Below are positions 32,804-40,531 of a stretch of DNA of 40,837 nucleotides, in pieces. Source of the DNA: Sphingomonadaceae bacterium (GTDB lineage Bacteria > Pseudomonadota > Alphaproteobacteria > Sphingomonadales > Sphingomonadaceae); assembly GCA_903642255.1 (NCBI GenBank), contig CAHJWP010000005.1, forward strand, positions 1 through 40,837. Direction: 5' to 3'. A model generated the notes under the pieces. The model ran no database searches. It had not been told where the DNA came from and saw only the letters and a program-made list of their open reading frames with translations. The position numbers and the translations under genes are program-made. Numbering within the stretch: position 1 is the stretch's first letter; the number at the start of each line of letters is the position of its first letter.

Positions 32804-34483
32804 ATGGCGACGCCGCGCAAGAGACACTCCATGGTCGCCGAGCAGCCTCAACCGGTCGTCACCGAAGTCGATGCCATCGTCGTCGGGGCCGGCATCGGCG
32901 GCATCTATGCCTTGCATCGGTTCAAGCAGCAGGGCCTGTCGGTGCTGTGTCTCGAGAGCGCAGCCGGGGTCGGCGGGGTATGGTTCCACAACCGCTATCC
33001 CGGCGCGCGGGTCGACGTCGAAAGCAGCGAATACTGCTACCATTTCTCGCCGGAGCTGTTCGGCGAATGGCGCTGGACCGAGCGCTATGCCGCGCAACCC
33101 GAACTGCTGGCGTACTTCAACCACGTCGTCGACCGGTTCGGGCTCCGCGGCGACATCCGCCTCGAAACGCCGATGCAGTCGGCGCGCTGGGTGCCGCACG
33201 AGGCGCGCTGGCACGTCGCGACGGCGACCGGATTGCACTTCGCCGGTCGCTTCCTCGTCATGGCGACCGGCAACCTGTCGGCCGCACGCGACCCCGACTT
33301 CCCGGGCCTCGCCGACTTCGCGGGCGAATGGGTCCAGGCGTCGCACTGGCCCGACCGCCCAGTCGACATCGCCGGGCGACGGATCGCCGTGATCGGCACC
33401 GGCTCGTCGGGCGTCCAGACCATTCCGGTGCTCGCCGCACAGGCCGAGCACCTCACGGTGTTCCAGCGTACCCCCAACTTCTCGGTCCCGGCGCGTAACG
33501 GACCGTCCGACGGGGCGCTGATCGATGCGATCGCCCAAGACGTGCCCGGTCGCCGCAGCCATCTGCTCGCCACCCGCGCCGCTATCACCAGCGGGCAGAA
33601 CCCCCTGCTGCCCTACGCCGCTTACACCGAGGCCGAACGCACCAGCCGTCTCGAATGGCAATGGGCGCAGGGTGGTCAGGGGATGAACCGCGTGTTCGCC
33701 GACCAGGGCACCGACCAGTTGGTCAACGACCGCGTCGCCGATTTCGTCCGCGCGAAGATCCGCGAGATCGTCACCAACCCCGCCGTGGCCGAAAAGCTGT
33801 GCCCCTATGACCACCCGATCGGCTCGCGCCGCCTGTGCGTCGACACCGATTATTACGCAACCTACAACCGCGCGAACGTGACGCTGGTCGACATCGCGGC
33901 CGACCCGATCGAGCGGATCACCCCGACCGGCATCCAGACGCGGGCCGGCCATTACCCGGTCGACCTGATCGTCTTCGCCATCGGCTTCAACGCCTTCCGC
34001 GGCGCGCTCGACCGGGTCGACATCCGCAACGAGCGCGGCGCAACGCCGACCGGCGGCTGGCAGCGCGGGCCCCGCACGCTGCTCGGGCTGATGACCAGCG
34101 GCTTCCCGAACTTCTTCTTCCTGACCGGTCCCGGCAGCCCGTCGGTGCTGTCGAACCTCGTGCTGATGAACGAGGCGCATGTCGACTGGGTCGCCGGCCT
34201 GATCGCGCACATGACGACCAACGGCTATGACACGGTCGAACCCGACCGCACCGCGGTCGAGGCGTGGACGGGAACAGTCGCGGAGGCGGCGAGCAAGCTG
34301 CTGCGGCTCGGGGTCAAGAACTATATGGTCCACGTCAACGCCGATGACGGCAGCCGGGTGTTCATGCCATACATCGGCGGCCTCGACCGCTACACGGAAA
34401 TCATGCGCGACATTGCGGCAAACGGGTACCCCGGCTTCCGCTTAAGCCAGCTTGTCGCCCCGAACCAGACTGCGGCGGCGTGA
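32804..34483 (+). CDS. Flavin-containing Baeyer-Villiger-type monooxygenase with altered fingerprint
   Basis: A 559-residue class B flavoprotein monooxygenase that should insert oxygen next to a ketone, giving an ester or lactone. FAD motif GAGIGG near residue 30, the BVMO segment GGVWFHNRYPGARVD near 53-67, and NADPH motif GTGSSG. The BVMO fingerprint FxGxxxHxxxW[P/D] reads FAGEWVQASHWP: the His is Gln178 (codon CAG, 33335-33337) and a His appears three residues on. The fingerprint His is important in studied enzymes, so activity may be changed. ATG at 32804 has GGA five bases ahead; ATG at 32831 is the alternative. First gene of an operon with SDR (4-base overlap), P450 B2 and an ABM-domain protein. 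Confidence 0.9.
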   Translation: MATPRKRHSMVAEQPQPVVTEVDAIVVGAGIGGIYALHRFKQQGLSVLCLESAAGVGGVWFHNRYPGARVDVESSEYCYHFSPELFGEWRWTERYAAQPELLAYFNHVVDRFGLRGDIRLETPMQSARWVPHEARWHVATATGLHFAGRFLVMATGNLSAARDPDFPGLADFAGEWVQASHWPDRPVDIAGRRIAVIGTGSSGVQTIPVLAAQAEHLTVFQRTPNFSVPARNGPSDGALIDAIAQDVPGRRSHLLATRAAITSGQNPLLPYAAYTEAERTSRLEWQWAQGGQGMNRVFADQGTDQLVNDRVADFVRAKIREIVTNPAVAEKLCPYDHPIGSRRLCVDTDYYATYNRANVTLVDIAADPIERITPTGIQTRAGHYPVDLIVFAIGFNAFRGALDRVDIRNERGATPTGGWQRGPRTLLGLMTSGFPNFFFLTGPGSPSVLSNLVLMNEAHVDWVAGLIAHMTTNGYDTVEPDRTAVEAWTGTVAEAASKLLRLGVKNYMVHVNADDGSRVFMPYIGGLDRYTEIMRDIAANGYPGFRLSQLVAPNQTAAA

Positions 34484-35391
34484 GCGTGGCCGGGCGCTCG
34501 CTCGAAGGCCGGGTCGCCATCGTCACCGGTGCCGGGGGGGCGATCGGGCGCGCCGCCGCCCTGCTCCTCGCCGGCGAAGGGGCGCGCGTCGTCGCCAACG
34601 ACCTCGGCGCGAAACTCGACGGCGACGGCCGCGATGCCGGTCCCGCCGAAGCGACCGCCGCCCTGATCCGAGAGGCGGGCGGCCAGGCGATCGCCAACAC
34701 CGACAGCGTCGCCAGCTGGGCCGGCGCGAGCCGCATGGTCGAACAGGCGCTGGATAGCTTCGGCCGCGTCGACATCCTCGTCAACAACGCCGGCAACATC
34801 CGCTACGCCGCCTTCCAGGACAGCGACCCGGCCGACGTCGATGCGCTGATCGGCGTGCACCTCCAAGGCAGTTATTACGCCGCGCGCGCCGTCGCCCCGC
34901 ACTTCGTCGCGCAGAAGTCGGGAGCCTATGTCCACATGACGTCGAGCACCGCGCTGATCGGCATGGCCGGCAACGCCGGCTATGTCGCCGCCAAGATGGG
35001 CGTTGTCGGCCTGTCGCGGGCGATCGCGATCGACATGGCGAAGTTCAACGTCCGGTCGAACTGCATCGCGCCGGCCGCCGCCAGCCGTATGTCCCCGCAG
35101 CGCGCGACGGCCGAGGCCGAGGCGCTGTGGGCGGCGAAGGTCCGCCCCGAACAGGTCGCGCCCCTCGTCGCCTACCTCGCCGGCGACGCTGCGGCAGGCA
35201 TCAGCGGCCAGATCATCGGCGCGCGCGGCAACGAGTTCTACCTCTACAGCCAGTCGCGCCCGGTCCGGACGCTCCACCGCGACGACGGCTGGACGGTTGC
35301 GCGGATCGCGGCGCATCTCGGCCCGGCATGGGCCTCGTCGCTGACGCCGCTCGAAGAGACGTATCAGGTCTTTGCGTGGCCACCGTTGTAG
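34480..35391 (+). CDS. Short-chain dehydrogenase/reductase, long form
   Basis: A 303-residue SDR resembling the dehydrogenase unit of multifunctional enzyme type 2 and related ~300-residue SDRs. TGAGGAIGRAAA lies at the N-terminus and VANDLGAKLDGDG after strand 2, followed by NNAG, the catalytic Ser in MTSSTAL and YVAAK. A tail of about 60 residues follows the usual SDR end. The MFE-2-like members act on 3-hydroxyacyl-CoA or similar. GTG start overlapping the monooxygenase TGA (GTGA), hence coupled. It could supply the ketone for the Baeyer-Villiger enzyme or act on the opened product. P450 B2 follows 47 bases later. Confidence 0.9.
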   Translation: MSVAGRSLEGRVAIVTGAGGAIGRAAALLLAGEGARVVANDLGAKLDGDGRDAGPAEATAALIREAGGQAIANTDSVASWAGASRMVEQALDSFGRVDILVNNAGNIRYAAFQDSDPADVDALIGVHLQGSYYAARAVAPHFVAQKSGAYVHMTSSTALIGMAGNAGYVAAKMGVVGLSRAIAIDMAKFNVRSNCIAPAAASRMSPQRATAEAEALWAAKVRPEQVAPLVAYLAGDAAAGISGQIIGARGNEFYLYSQSRPVRTLHRDDGWTVARIAAHLGPAWASSLTPLEETYQVFAWPPL

Positions 35392-35438
35392 AATATGTCC
35401 CGCGATACAGAACAATGTGACGCCTGTGGGAGGCTGCG

Positions 35439-36671
35439 GTGCTAGTCGACGCGATTGAGTACGACCGCAGCAAGGTCCGCGACATCGATCTGTGGGACCC
35501 GGCGTTGAAGGCCGATCCCGGTGCGACGTTCGTGCAGTGGTCGGGCGAGGACCCATTCTATATCCGCCACGGCAGCGCGCTGCAGGCGGTCGTCACGCGG
35601 TTCGACGATGCCAAACGCGCCCTCGAGGATCAGGTCCGATTCAGCAACGTTAAGCGGGCGTGGCCGGGAATGGAGAAGTACAACTTCTGGCAGGGCCTGC
35701 CAGTCGTCACCGACAACGATCCGCCGGACCACACCAAGCTGCGCCGCCTGCTCGCCCCGGCGTTCTCGCCGCGCCGCCTCGCCTCGGTCGAGGCTGGCGT
35801 CCAGCAGTTCATCGCCGGCCGCCTCGACGCTATCGCCGCCGAAGGCAGCGGCCGCTTCGAGCTGATGCGCGTCTTCGGCCGCGAACTGTCGATCCACATG
35901 CTGCTCGGGCTGCTGATGGACATCGCCCCCGACGACCGGTCGCAGTTCGTCGCCGTGTCGGACGGCCTGTCGATGTTCGCGTCGCTGCCGGCCGGCGAGC
36001 CCGCGCCTGCGGCGTACCTCGATGCGTGGGCGAGGACCCGCGCCTATTGCGAGGAACTGATCGAGCAGCGCCGCCGCCAGCCGGTCGACGATCTGGTCAG
36101 CAACATCATCGCCGCGCACGACACCGAAGGGCGGCTGACCTCCGACGAATTGTTCGCGACGTTCATCATCCTGTTCGTCGCCGGAATCTCGGGCGTGGCG
36201 CATCTGATCGGCTGGATGATGTGGCGGCTGTGCCGCAACCCCGAGCAGATGGCCCTGCTTCGCCGCGAACCCGCGCTGATCGGCGGCGCGATGGAGGAAA
36301 CGCTGCGCATCGAACCGATCGGCTATACCGCGCTGCGTTGGTGCCAGTCGGATTTCACGATGTCGGGACTCGACTTCCTGCGCGACATGCCGGTGATGGT
36401 CGTCGAGGGCGCATCGAGCTTCGATCCGACGCGTTACGACGACCCGCTGCGCTTCGACATCACCCGCAAGCCGCGCCGCGACTCGCTGGCCTTCGGCTTC
36501 GGCATCCACCATTGCATCGGCGCCCCCGTCGCGCGGATGGCCACGAAGCACGCCGTGACCATGATGCTTGACCGTTTCCCGGAGCTGCGCCTGCAGGACC
36601 CCGACTTCCGCCCAACCGTCGTTGGCAGCCCCAAGGACCGGGGGCCAGCATCGATCCCGGTCGCCGTCTGA
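35439..36671 (+). CDS. Cytochrome P450 (copy B2) with unusual I helix
   Basis: A 410-residue soluble P450, paralogous to B1 at 28842-30083: both carry LPVVTDNDPP, then HT, LRRL and APAFSPRRLA, and a C-terminal GPASIP. Heme loop FGFGIHHCIGAPVAR (Cys359) and METTLR-type ExxR (EETLRIEP) are intact. The I helix reads VAGISGVAH: Ser251 and Gly252 replace the acid and Thr of the AGx[E/D]T motif, codons TCG and GGC at 36189-36194. GTG start with GGGAGG six bases ahead. It follows the Baeyer-Villiger enzyme and SDR and precedes an ABM-domain gene by 18 bases, all in one direction. Reaction unknown; missing proton-relay residues argue for an unusual O2 or peroxide mechanism, or a substrate hydroxyl replacing the Thr. 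Confidence 0.94.
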   Translation: MLVDAIEYDRSKVRDIDLWDPALKADPGATFVQWSGEDPFYIRHGSALQAVVTRFDDAKRALEDQVRFSNVKRAWPGMEKYNFWQGLPVVTDNDPPDHTKLRRLLAPAFSPRRLASVEAGVQQFIAGRLDAIAAEGSGRFELMRVFGRELSIHMLLGLLMDIAPDDRSQFVAVSDGLSMFASLPAGEPAPAAYLDAWARTRAYCEELIEQRRRQPVDDLVSNIIAAHDTEGRLTSDELFATFIILFVAGISGVAHLIGWMMWRLCRNPEQMALLRREPALIGGAMEETLRIEPIGYTALRWCQSDFTMSGLDFLRDMPVMVVEGASSFDPTRYDDPLRFDITRKPRRDSLAFGFGIHHCIGAPVARMATKHAVTMMLDRFPELRLQDPDFRPTVVGSPKDRGPASIPVAV

Positions 36672-36689
36672 ATCCCGAGAGGAACCGCC

Positions 36690-36980
36690 ATGCTTGCCCT
36701 GATCGCCACGCTGAAGATCGACCCCGCCAACGCCGCCCGCTTCGAGGCCGAGTTCACCGAGGTCGCCGCCAAGGTTCGCGCCGACGAGCCGGGCAACATC
36801 GCCTACAACCTGACCCGCAGCCGCACCGAGCCGGGCACGTACCGCGTCATGGAGATCTACCGCGACGACGAAGCGCTCCGCGCCCACAGCGGCTCGGAGC
36901 ATTTCAAGGCGTTCCGCCCGACGATGGCCGAACTCCTCGTCGCGCCGCCGGAGATGGAGAAGCTCGACGTCGTGGTTTGA
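36690..36980 (+). CDS. Small ABM-domain (antibiotic biosynthesis monooxygenase-like) protein
   Basis: A 96-residue ferredoxin-like alpha/beta-barrel protein of the ABM/YgiN family: LALIATLKIDP, then EPGNIAYNL, the strand TYRVMEIYRDDEAL and HSGSEHFKAF are typical. Family members act as cofactor-free quinol or polyketide monooxygenases or as heme-degrading enzymes, and many have no known role. GAGAGGAA stands before the ATG, 18 bases after the P450 stop, so it closes the Baeyer-Villiger/SDR/P450 operon. It could oxidise a quinol-like intermediate or serve as an accessory protein; nothing in the sequence chooses. Confidence 0.9.
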   Translation: MLALIATLKIDPANAARFEAEFTEVAAKVRADEPGNIAYNLTRSRTEPGTYRVMEIYRDDEALRAHSGSEHFKAFRPTMAELLVAPPEMEKLDVVV

Positions 36981-37017
36981 AGTCGGCTGCCGAGGCCGGT
37001 GCTGCCCGCTGCCGACT
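36981..37017. terminator. Inverted repeat between convergent genes
   Basis: AGTCGGC (36981-36987) and GCCGACT (37011-37017) are perfect seven-base arms around a GC-rich 23-base loop, beginning right after the stop of the ABM-domain gene and ending ten bases before the stop of the convergent cyclase gene. It occupies most of the 46-base gap and could serve as a two-way terminator, though no T run follows on either strand. Confidence 0.4.
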
Positions 37018-37026
37018 ACCAACACC

Positions 37027-37830
37027 CTAGAACAGTGCGATCGGCCGGATCGGTGAGCCCGTCCCGCCCTTGATGCGCAGCGGCAGCGCGCAGAACATGA
37101 ACTCGTAGACCTTGGCCGCCGCCAGCTCGTCGAGCCGCATGTTCTCCATGATGTTGATGCCGCGCTTGACCATCAGCTCGACGTGCGCCGGCATCGCCGA
37201 CGGGCGACGGTCGTAGGCGAAGGTATCGGCCCCGGTCACGCGGATGCCGTGATCCCCGAGCCACGCCGCCGCTTCGCCGTCGGGGCCGGGGCCGCCTTCG
37301 AACACGCCGACATATTTGCGGTGGTCGCCCCAGTAGCGTTCCCACCCCGAGCGGATCAGGACGGCGTCGCCGGGCCGGATGTCGACGTGCTGCCGCTCCG
37401 CCGCCGCCGCGAGTTCGGCCGCGGTGATGCCGTACGCCGGTTCGAGGCTCTCGACCCCAAGCAGCCCCGGCATATCGAGTAGCACGCCGCGCATGAACAG
37501 CGGTTCGACCGTCTCGATGCCATGCTCGACATAGCCGTCGCGGCGCGTCGCCACCGCGTCGGAGTCGCGGTCGGGATAGACCATGCCGCAGCACGCGATA
37601 TGGTTGAGGGCATCAATGTGCGTGCCGTTGTGGCTGCCCATGGTGAACATGTCGCTCGACGCCGAGACGTCGGAGCCGCCGATGCGTGCATCGTTATGGA
37701 GCTTGGTCAGCCGGAACATGAACGGCGGATGGTTCGGGCTGTTCGGAATATCCTCGTGCAGCACATGGCCGAGTTCGACGATGCGGCCTGCGCTGACGAT
37801 GCGGCGGAAGTCGGCGAGCCACGTCATCAT
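37027..37830 (-). CDS. Cyclase-family metal-dependent hydrolase (kynurenine-formamidase-like fold)
   Basis: A 267-residue protein of the putative cyclase family (PF04199 type), which includes bacterial kynurenine formamidase and isatin hydrolase. The metal-binding motif HxGTHxDxxxH is present as GSHNGTHIDALNH (His67, His71, Asp73, His77). Further family landmarks are GDAVLIRSGWERYW and ENMRLDEL. Members hydrolyse amides, lactams or lactones at Zn or Mn. Near a Baeyer-Villiger enzyme, hydrolysis of a lactone or ring-cleaved product is a fair guess. Two ATGs in tandem (37830 and 37827) follow GAGGAG; the second has more usual spacing. It follows a PaaG-like crotonase by eight bases in one minus-strand operon. 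Confidence 0.9.
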   Translation of the reverse strand: MMTWLADFRRIVSAGRIVELGHVLHEDIPNSPNHPPFMFRLTKLHNDARIGGSDVSASSDMFTMGSHNGTHIDALNHIACCGMVYPDRDSDAVATRRDGYVEHGIETVEPLFMRGVLLDMPGLLGVESLEPAYGITAAELAAAAERQHVDIRPGDAVLIRSGWERYWGDHRKYVGVFEGGPGPDGEAAAWLGDHGIRVTGADTFAYDRRPSAMPAHVELMVKRGINIMENMRLDELAAAKVYEFMFCALPLRIKGGTGSPIRPIALF

Positions 37831-37838
37831 ACTGCTCC

Positions 37839-38660
37839 TCAGCGGCCGGTGAAGCGCGGCGGGCGCTTTTCGGCGAAGGCCATGCGGGCCTCGGTCGCGT
37901 CGTCGCTCAGGCTCGACCGGATCATGTTGGCCGTCTCGCCGTCGAGCACGGTGGCGAACGTGCCCGCTTCGGCGGCGTTGAGGTTGCGCTTGATATAGCG
38001 GTAGGCGAGGCGCGGGCCGCCGACGAAGCGCCGGGCGAAGGCCTCCGCCGCGGCGTCGAGCCCGTCATCGGCCACCAGCCGCGTGACGAGGCCGATCCGC
38101 AGCGCTTCTTCCGCGCCGACGGGCTCGTCGAGCAGGAGCAGTTCGCGCGCTTTGGCGGTGCCGAGAAGCCTGGTCAGCGTGAAGCTCGCGCCGAAGTCGC
38201 CCGAGAAGCCGGCGGCGGCAAAGCCGGCGCGGAACATCGCGGTAGGCGAGGCGATCCGGAAATCGCACGCCGCGGCCAGCGCAAGACCGGCACCGACCGC
38301 TGGACCGCGCACCATGGCCACCGTCGGCTTGGGCATGTCGTGGAGGAGTTCGGCGGCGTGGACGTTGGCGCGCAGCCGGTCGTAACGCATTTCCGGTGCA
38401 TGCCACGCCGGATCGTCGCTCCACGCGGCGGCGAGCGGGTCGTCCGGGTCGGCCACGCGCGACCGCCGCCGGTCGCCACCGGCGCAGAACGCCCGGCCCG
38501 CGCCGCGCAGGAGCACGGCATGGACGGCCGGATCGACCGCCGCCGCCGCGAGCGCGGCGACGAGCTGGCGCATCAGCGGCTGCGTCAGCGCGTTGAGCGC
38601 CGCCGGCCGGTCGAGGGTCAGGGTCAGCAGGTTGCGCTCAAGATTTTGGGTCAGCGCCAT
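37839..38660 (-). CDS. Crotonase-family enoyl-CoA isomerase/hydratase, PaaG-like
   Basis: A 273-residue crotonase. The oxyanion-hole loop is FCAGGD and the helix GAGLALAAACDF is typical, but the two hydratase Glu positions are Ala (GAGLALAAACD) and Phe (AGFAAAGFSGD). An Asp in SGDFGAS falls where PaaG-type and Delta3,Delta2-enoyl-CoA isomerases have their catalytic Asp. Isomerase or ring-expanding chemistry is therefore more likely than simple hydration; the alignment was done by eye. ATG at 38660 has GGAG eight bases ahead. It heads a two-gene operon with the cyclase-family hydrolase and is divergent from the SDR at 38711, only 50 bases away. Confidence 0.88.
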   Translation of the reverse strand: MALTQNLERNLLTLTLDRPAALNALTQPLMRQLVAALAAAAVDPAVHAVLLRGAGRAFCAGGDRRRSRVADPDDPLAAAWSDDPAWHAPEMRYDRLRANVHAAELLHDMPKPTVAMVRGPAVGAGLALAAACDFRIASPTAMFRAGFAAAGFSGDFGASFTLTRLLGTAKARELLLLDEPVGAEEALRIGLVTRLVADDGLDAAAEAFARRFVGGPRLAYRYIKRNLNAAEAGTFATVLDGETANMIRSSLSDDATEARMAFAEKRPPRFTGR

Positions 38661-38710
38661 GATATTTGCTCCGTTGACCGCACCCCGCCTTTGCCGCGAA
38701 CGACGGACCG

Positions 38711-39577
38711 ATGACGACCGCCACCGAATCGTTCGCGCCGACATGGTTCGTGACGGGAGCTGCCACCGGCTTCGGTCGCGAGATCGTCATGCACGCCCTC
38801 GCCGCCGGCGCGAATGTCGTCGCCACCGCGCGCGATCCGGCCAAGCTGGCCGACATGGCGCACGACAGGCTGCTGGCACTTGCGCTCGACGTCACCGATC
38901 CCGCCGCGGTGACCGCTGCCGTCGCCGCCGCGGAGGCACGCTTCGGCCGCATCGACGTCCTCGTCAACAACGCCGGCTATGGCCTGATCGCGGCGGTCGA
39001 GGAAGCGACCGATGCCGAAACCCGCATCCTCATGGAGACTCACTTCTTCGGCAGCGTCGCGCTGATCCGCGCCGTCTTGCCGGGCATGCGGGCGCGCCGC
39101 CACGGCCACATCGTCAACTTCTCGTCGGTCGCCGGCGTCGTCGGCTTCTCCGGCACCGCGCTCTATGCCGCCGCCAAGTTCGCGATCGAAGGACTGTCGG
39201 AGGGGCTGGCGAAGGAACTCGCCCCGCTCGGCATCAAGGTGACGATCATCGAGCCGGGGCCGTTCCAGACCAACTTCTTCACGACGTCGCGCCGGATGGG
39301 GGCGACGATCATCGCCGACTACGACGGGACGGCCGGCGCATACCGCAAGCGTGCCAGCAAGCCCGATCCGTGGTTGCCCGGTGACCCGGCGCGGGCCGCG
39401 GCCGCCATCGCCGCGGTCGTCGCCGACCGCGATCCGCCGCTGCGCCTGCTGCTCGGCCAGCCCGCCTATGACATGATCACCGCCAAGCTCGCGTCGCACG
39501 CCGCCGAGATCGAGCGGTGGAAGGTGCTGAGCCTCAGCGCCGACCGCCCCGACGCCGCCGGCCGCAGCTGGCCCTGA
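38711..39577 (+). CDS. Short-chain dehydrogenase/reductase
   Basis: A 288-residue SDR. TGAATGFGREI is the cofactor motif, TARDP after strand 2 suggests NADP, NNAG follows, and the catalytic residues are the Ser of NFSSVAGV and YAAAK. After the active site comes EPGPFQTNFF, common in SDRs of the 17-beta-hydroxysteroid-dehydrogenase-like group. The C-terminal 80 residues extend past the Rossmann core. It is divergent from the PaaG-like crotonase and three bases ahead of the nitronate-monooxygenase-family gene, so these two form an operon. Substrate unknown. Confidence 0.92.
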   Translation: MTTATESFAPTWFVTGAATGFGREIVMHALAAGANVVATARDPAKLADMAHDRLLALALDVTDPAAVTAAVAAAEARFGRIDVLVNNAGYGLIAAVEEATDAETRILMETHFFGSVALIRAVLPGMRARRHGHIVNFSSVAGVVGFSGTALYAAAKFAIEGLSEGLAKELAPLGIKVTIIEPGPFQTNFFTTSRRMGATIIADYDGTAGAYRKRASKPDPWLPGDPARAAAAIAAVVADRDPPLRLLLGQPAYDMITAKLASHAAEIERWKVLSLSADRPDAAGRSWP

Positions 39578-39580
39578 TCC

Positions 39581-40531
39581 GTGGCCATTCCCGCGGGCTG
39601 GGCCGGCCGGCTCGCCGTCCCGGCCATCGCCGCGCCGATGTTCATGGTGTCGACCCCCGACCTGACGGTCGAGTGCTGCCGCTCGGGTGTCGTCGGCAGC
39701 TTCCCGGCGCTGAACCAGCGCGACAATGCCGGCTACGCCGCGTGGCTCGGCGAGATTGGCGACCGGCTGGCGCGGCTGGCGGGCGAGACCGGCAGCGACC
39801 CGGCGCCGTTCGGCGTCAACCTCAGCATGCGCCGCGGCAACCCGCGGCTCGAGGAGGATCTCGTGACGACGATCGCGGCGCGCGTGCCGCTGGTCATCAC
39901 CTCGCTCGGCGTCTCGGCCGAGGTCGTGTCGCGCGTCCACGACTATGGCGGCATCGTCTTTCACGACATCGTCAACCAGCGCCACGCCGAGAAGGCGGCG
40001 GCGGCGGGGGTCGACGGCCTGATCCTCGTCACGGCAGGAGCAGGCGGGCACGCCGGGCGGCTCAACCCGTTCGCCTTCGTCGCCGAGGTCCGCCGCTGGT
40101 TCGACCGCACGCTGATCCTCGCCGGCGGCATCGTCGACGGGCGGCAGATCGCCGCCGCCCAGTTGCTCGGGGCCGACATGGTGTCGATGGGAACGCGCTT
40201 CATCGCCACCCGCGAGGGCGCCGCCCCCGACGCCTACAAGGCGATGATCCTCGCGGCGACCGCCGAGGACATCGTCTACACGGCGGCGATGACCGGCGTC
40301 GGCGCGAGCTTCCTGAAGGCGAGCGTTCGCGACTGGGGCATAGACCCCGATGACCTCGCCACCGCGGCGATCGACCCGGCGACGCGCACCGTCCGCCACG
40401 GCGACCGCGAGGGCAAGGTGTGGCGCGACATCTGGTCGGCGGGGCAGGCCGCCGGCGCGATCGACGACGTCCCGGGAGCCGCCGACCTGTGCCGTCGGCT
40501 GGCGGCCGAATGGCGCGGGGCACGGGCATGA
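39581..40531 (+). CDS. Nitronate monooxygenase-family FMN protein
   Basis: A 316-residue TIM-barrel flavoprotein of the nitronate monooxygenase / 2-nitropropane dioxygenase family. IAAPMFMVSTPDLTVE is the N-terminal FMN-phosphate-side segment, and VTAGAGGHAGRLNPFAFV carries the catalytic-type His157. Later, ILAGGIVDGRQIAAAQLLGADMVSMGTRF matches the phosphate-binding end of the barrel. Many members act not on nitronates but as FMN-dependent enoyl reductases or oxidases, so the family name should not be read as the reaction. GTG start three bases past the SDR stop. After it, 40532-40691 holds no gene I can support. Confidence 0.88.
   Translation: MAIPAGWAGRLAVPAIAAPMFMVSTPDLTVECCRSGVVGSFPALNQRDNAGYAAWLGEIGDRLARLAGETGSDPAPFGVNLSMRRGNPRLEEDLVTTIAARVPLVITSLGVSAEVVSRVHDYGGIVFHDIVNQRHAEKAAAAGVDGLILVTAGAGGHAGRLNPFAFVAEVRRWFDRTLILAGGIVDGRQIAAAQLLGADMVSMGTRFIATREGAAPDAYKAMILAATAEDIVYTAAMTGVGASFLKASVRDWGIDPDDLATAAIDPATRTVRHGDREGKVWRDIWSAGQAAGAIDDVPGAADLCRRLAAEWRGARA

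Noticed and set aside
32150-34333. A 727-codon open frame on the minus strand
   Set aside because: It runs across a LysR gene and antisense to the Baeyer-Villiger monooxygenase, both with full family motifs. The composition is that of a GC-rich shadow.
1515-36671. Duplicated SDR genes as evidence of recent tandem duplication
   Set aside because: The four SDRs differ in length, cofactor motif and C-terminus and belong to different subgroups, so they look independently recruited rather than recently duplicated.
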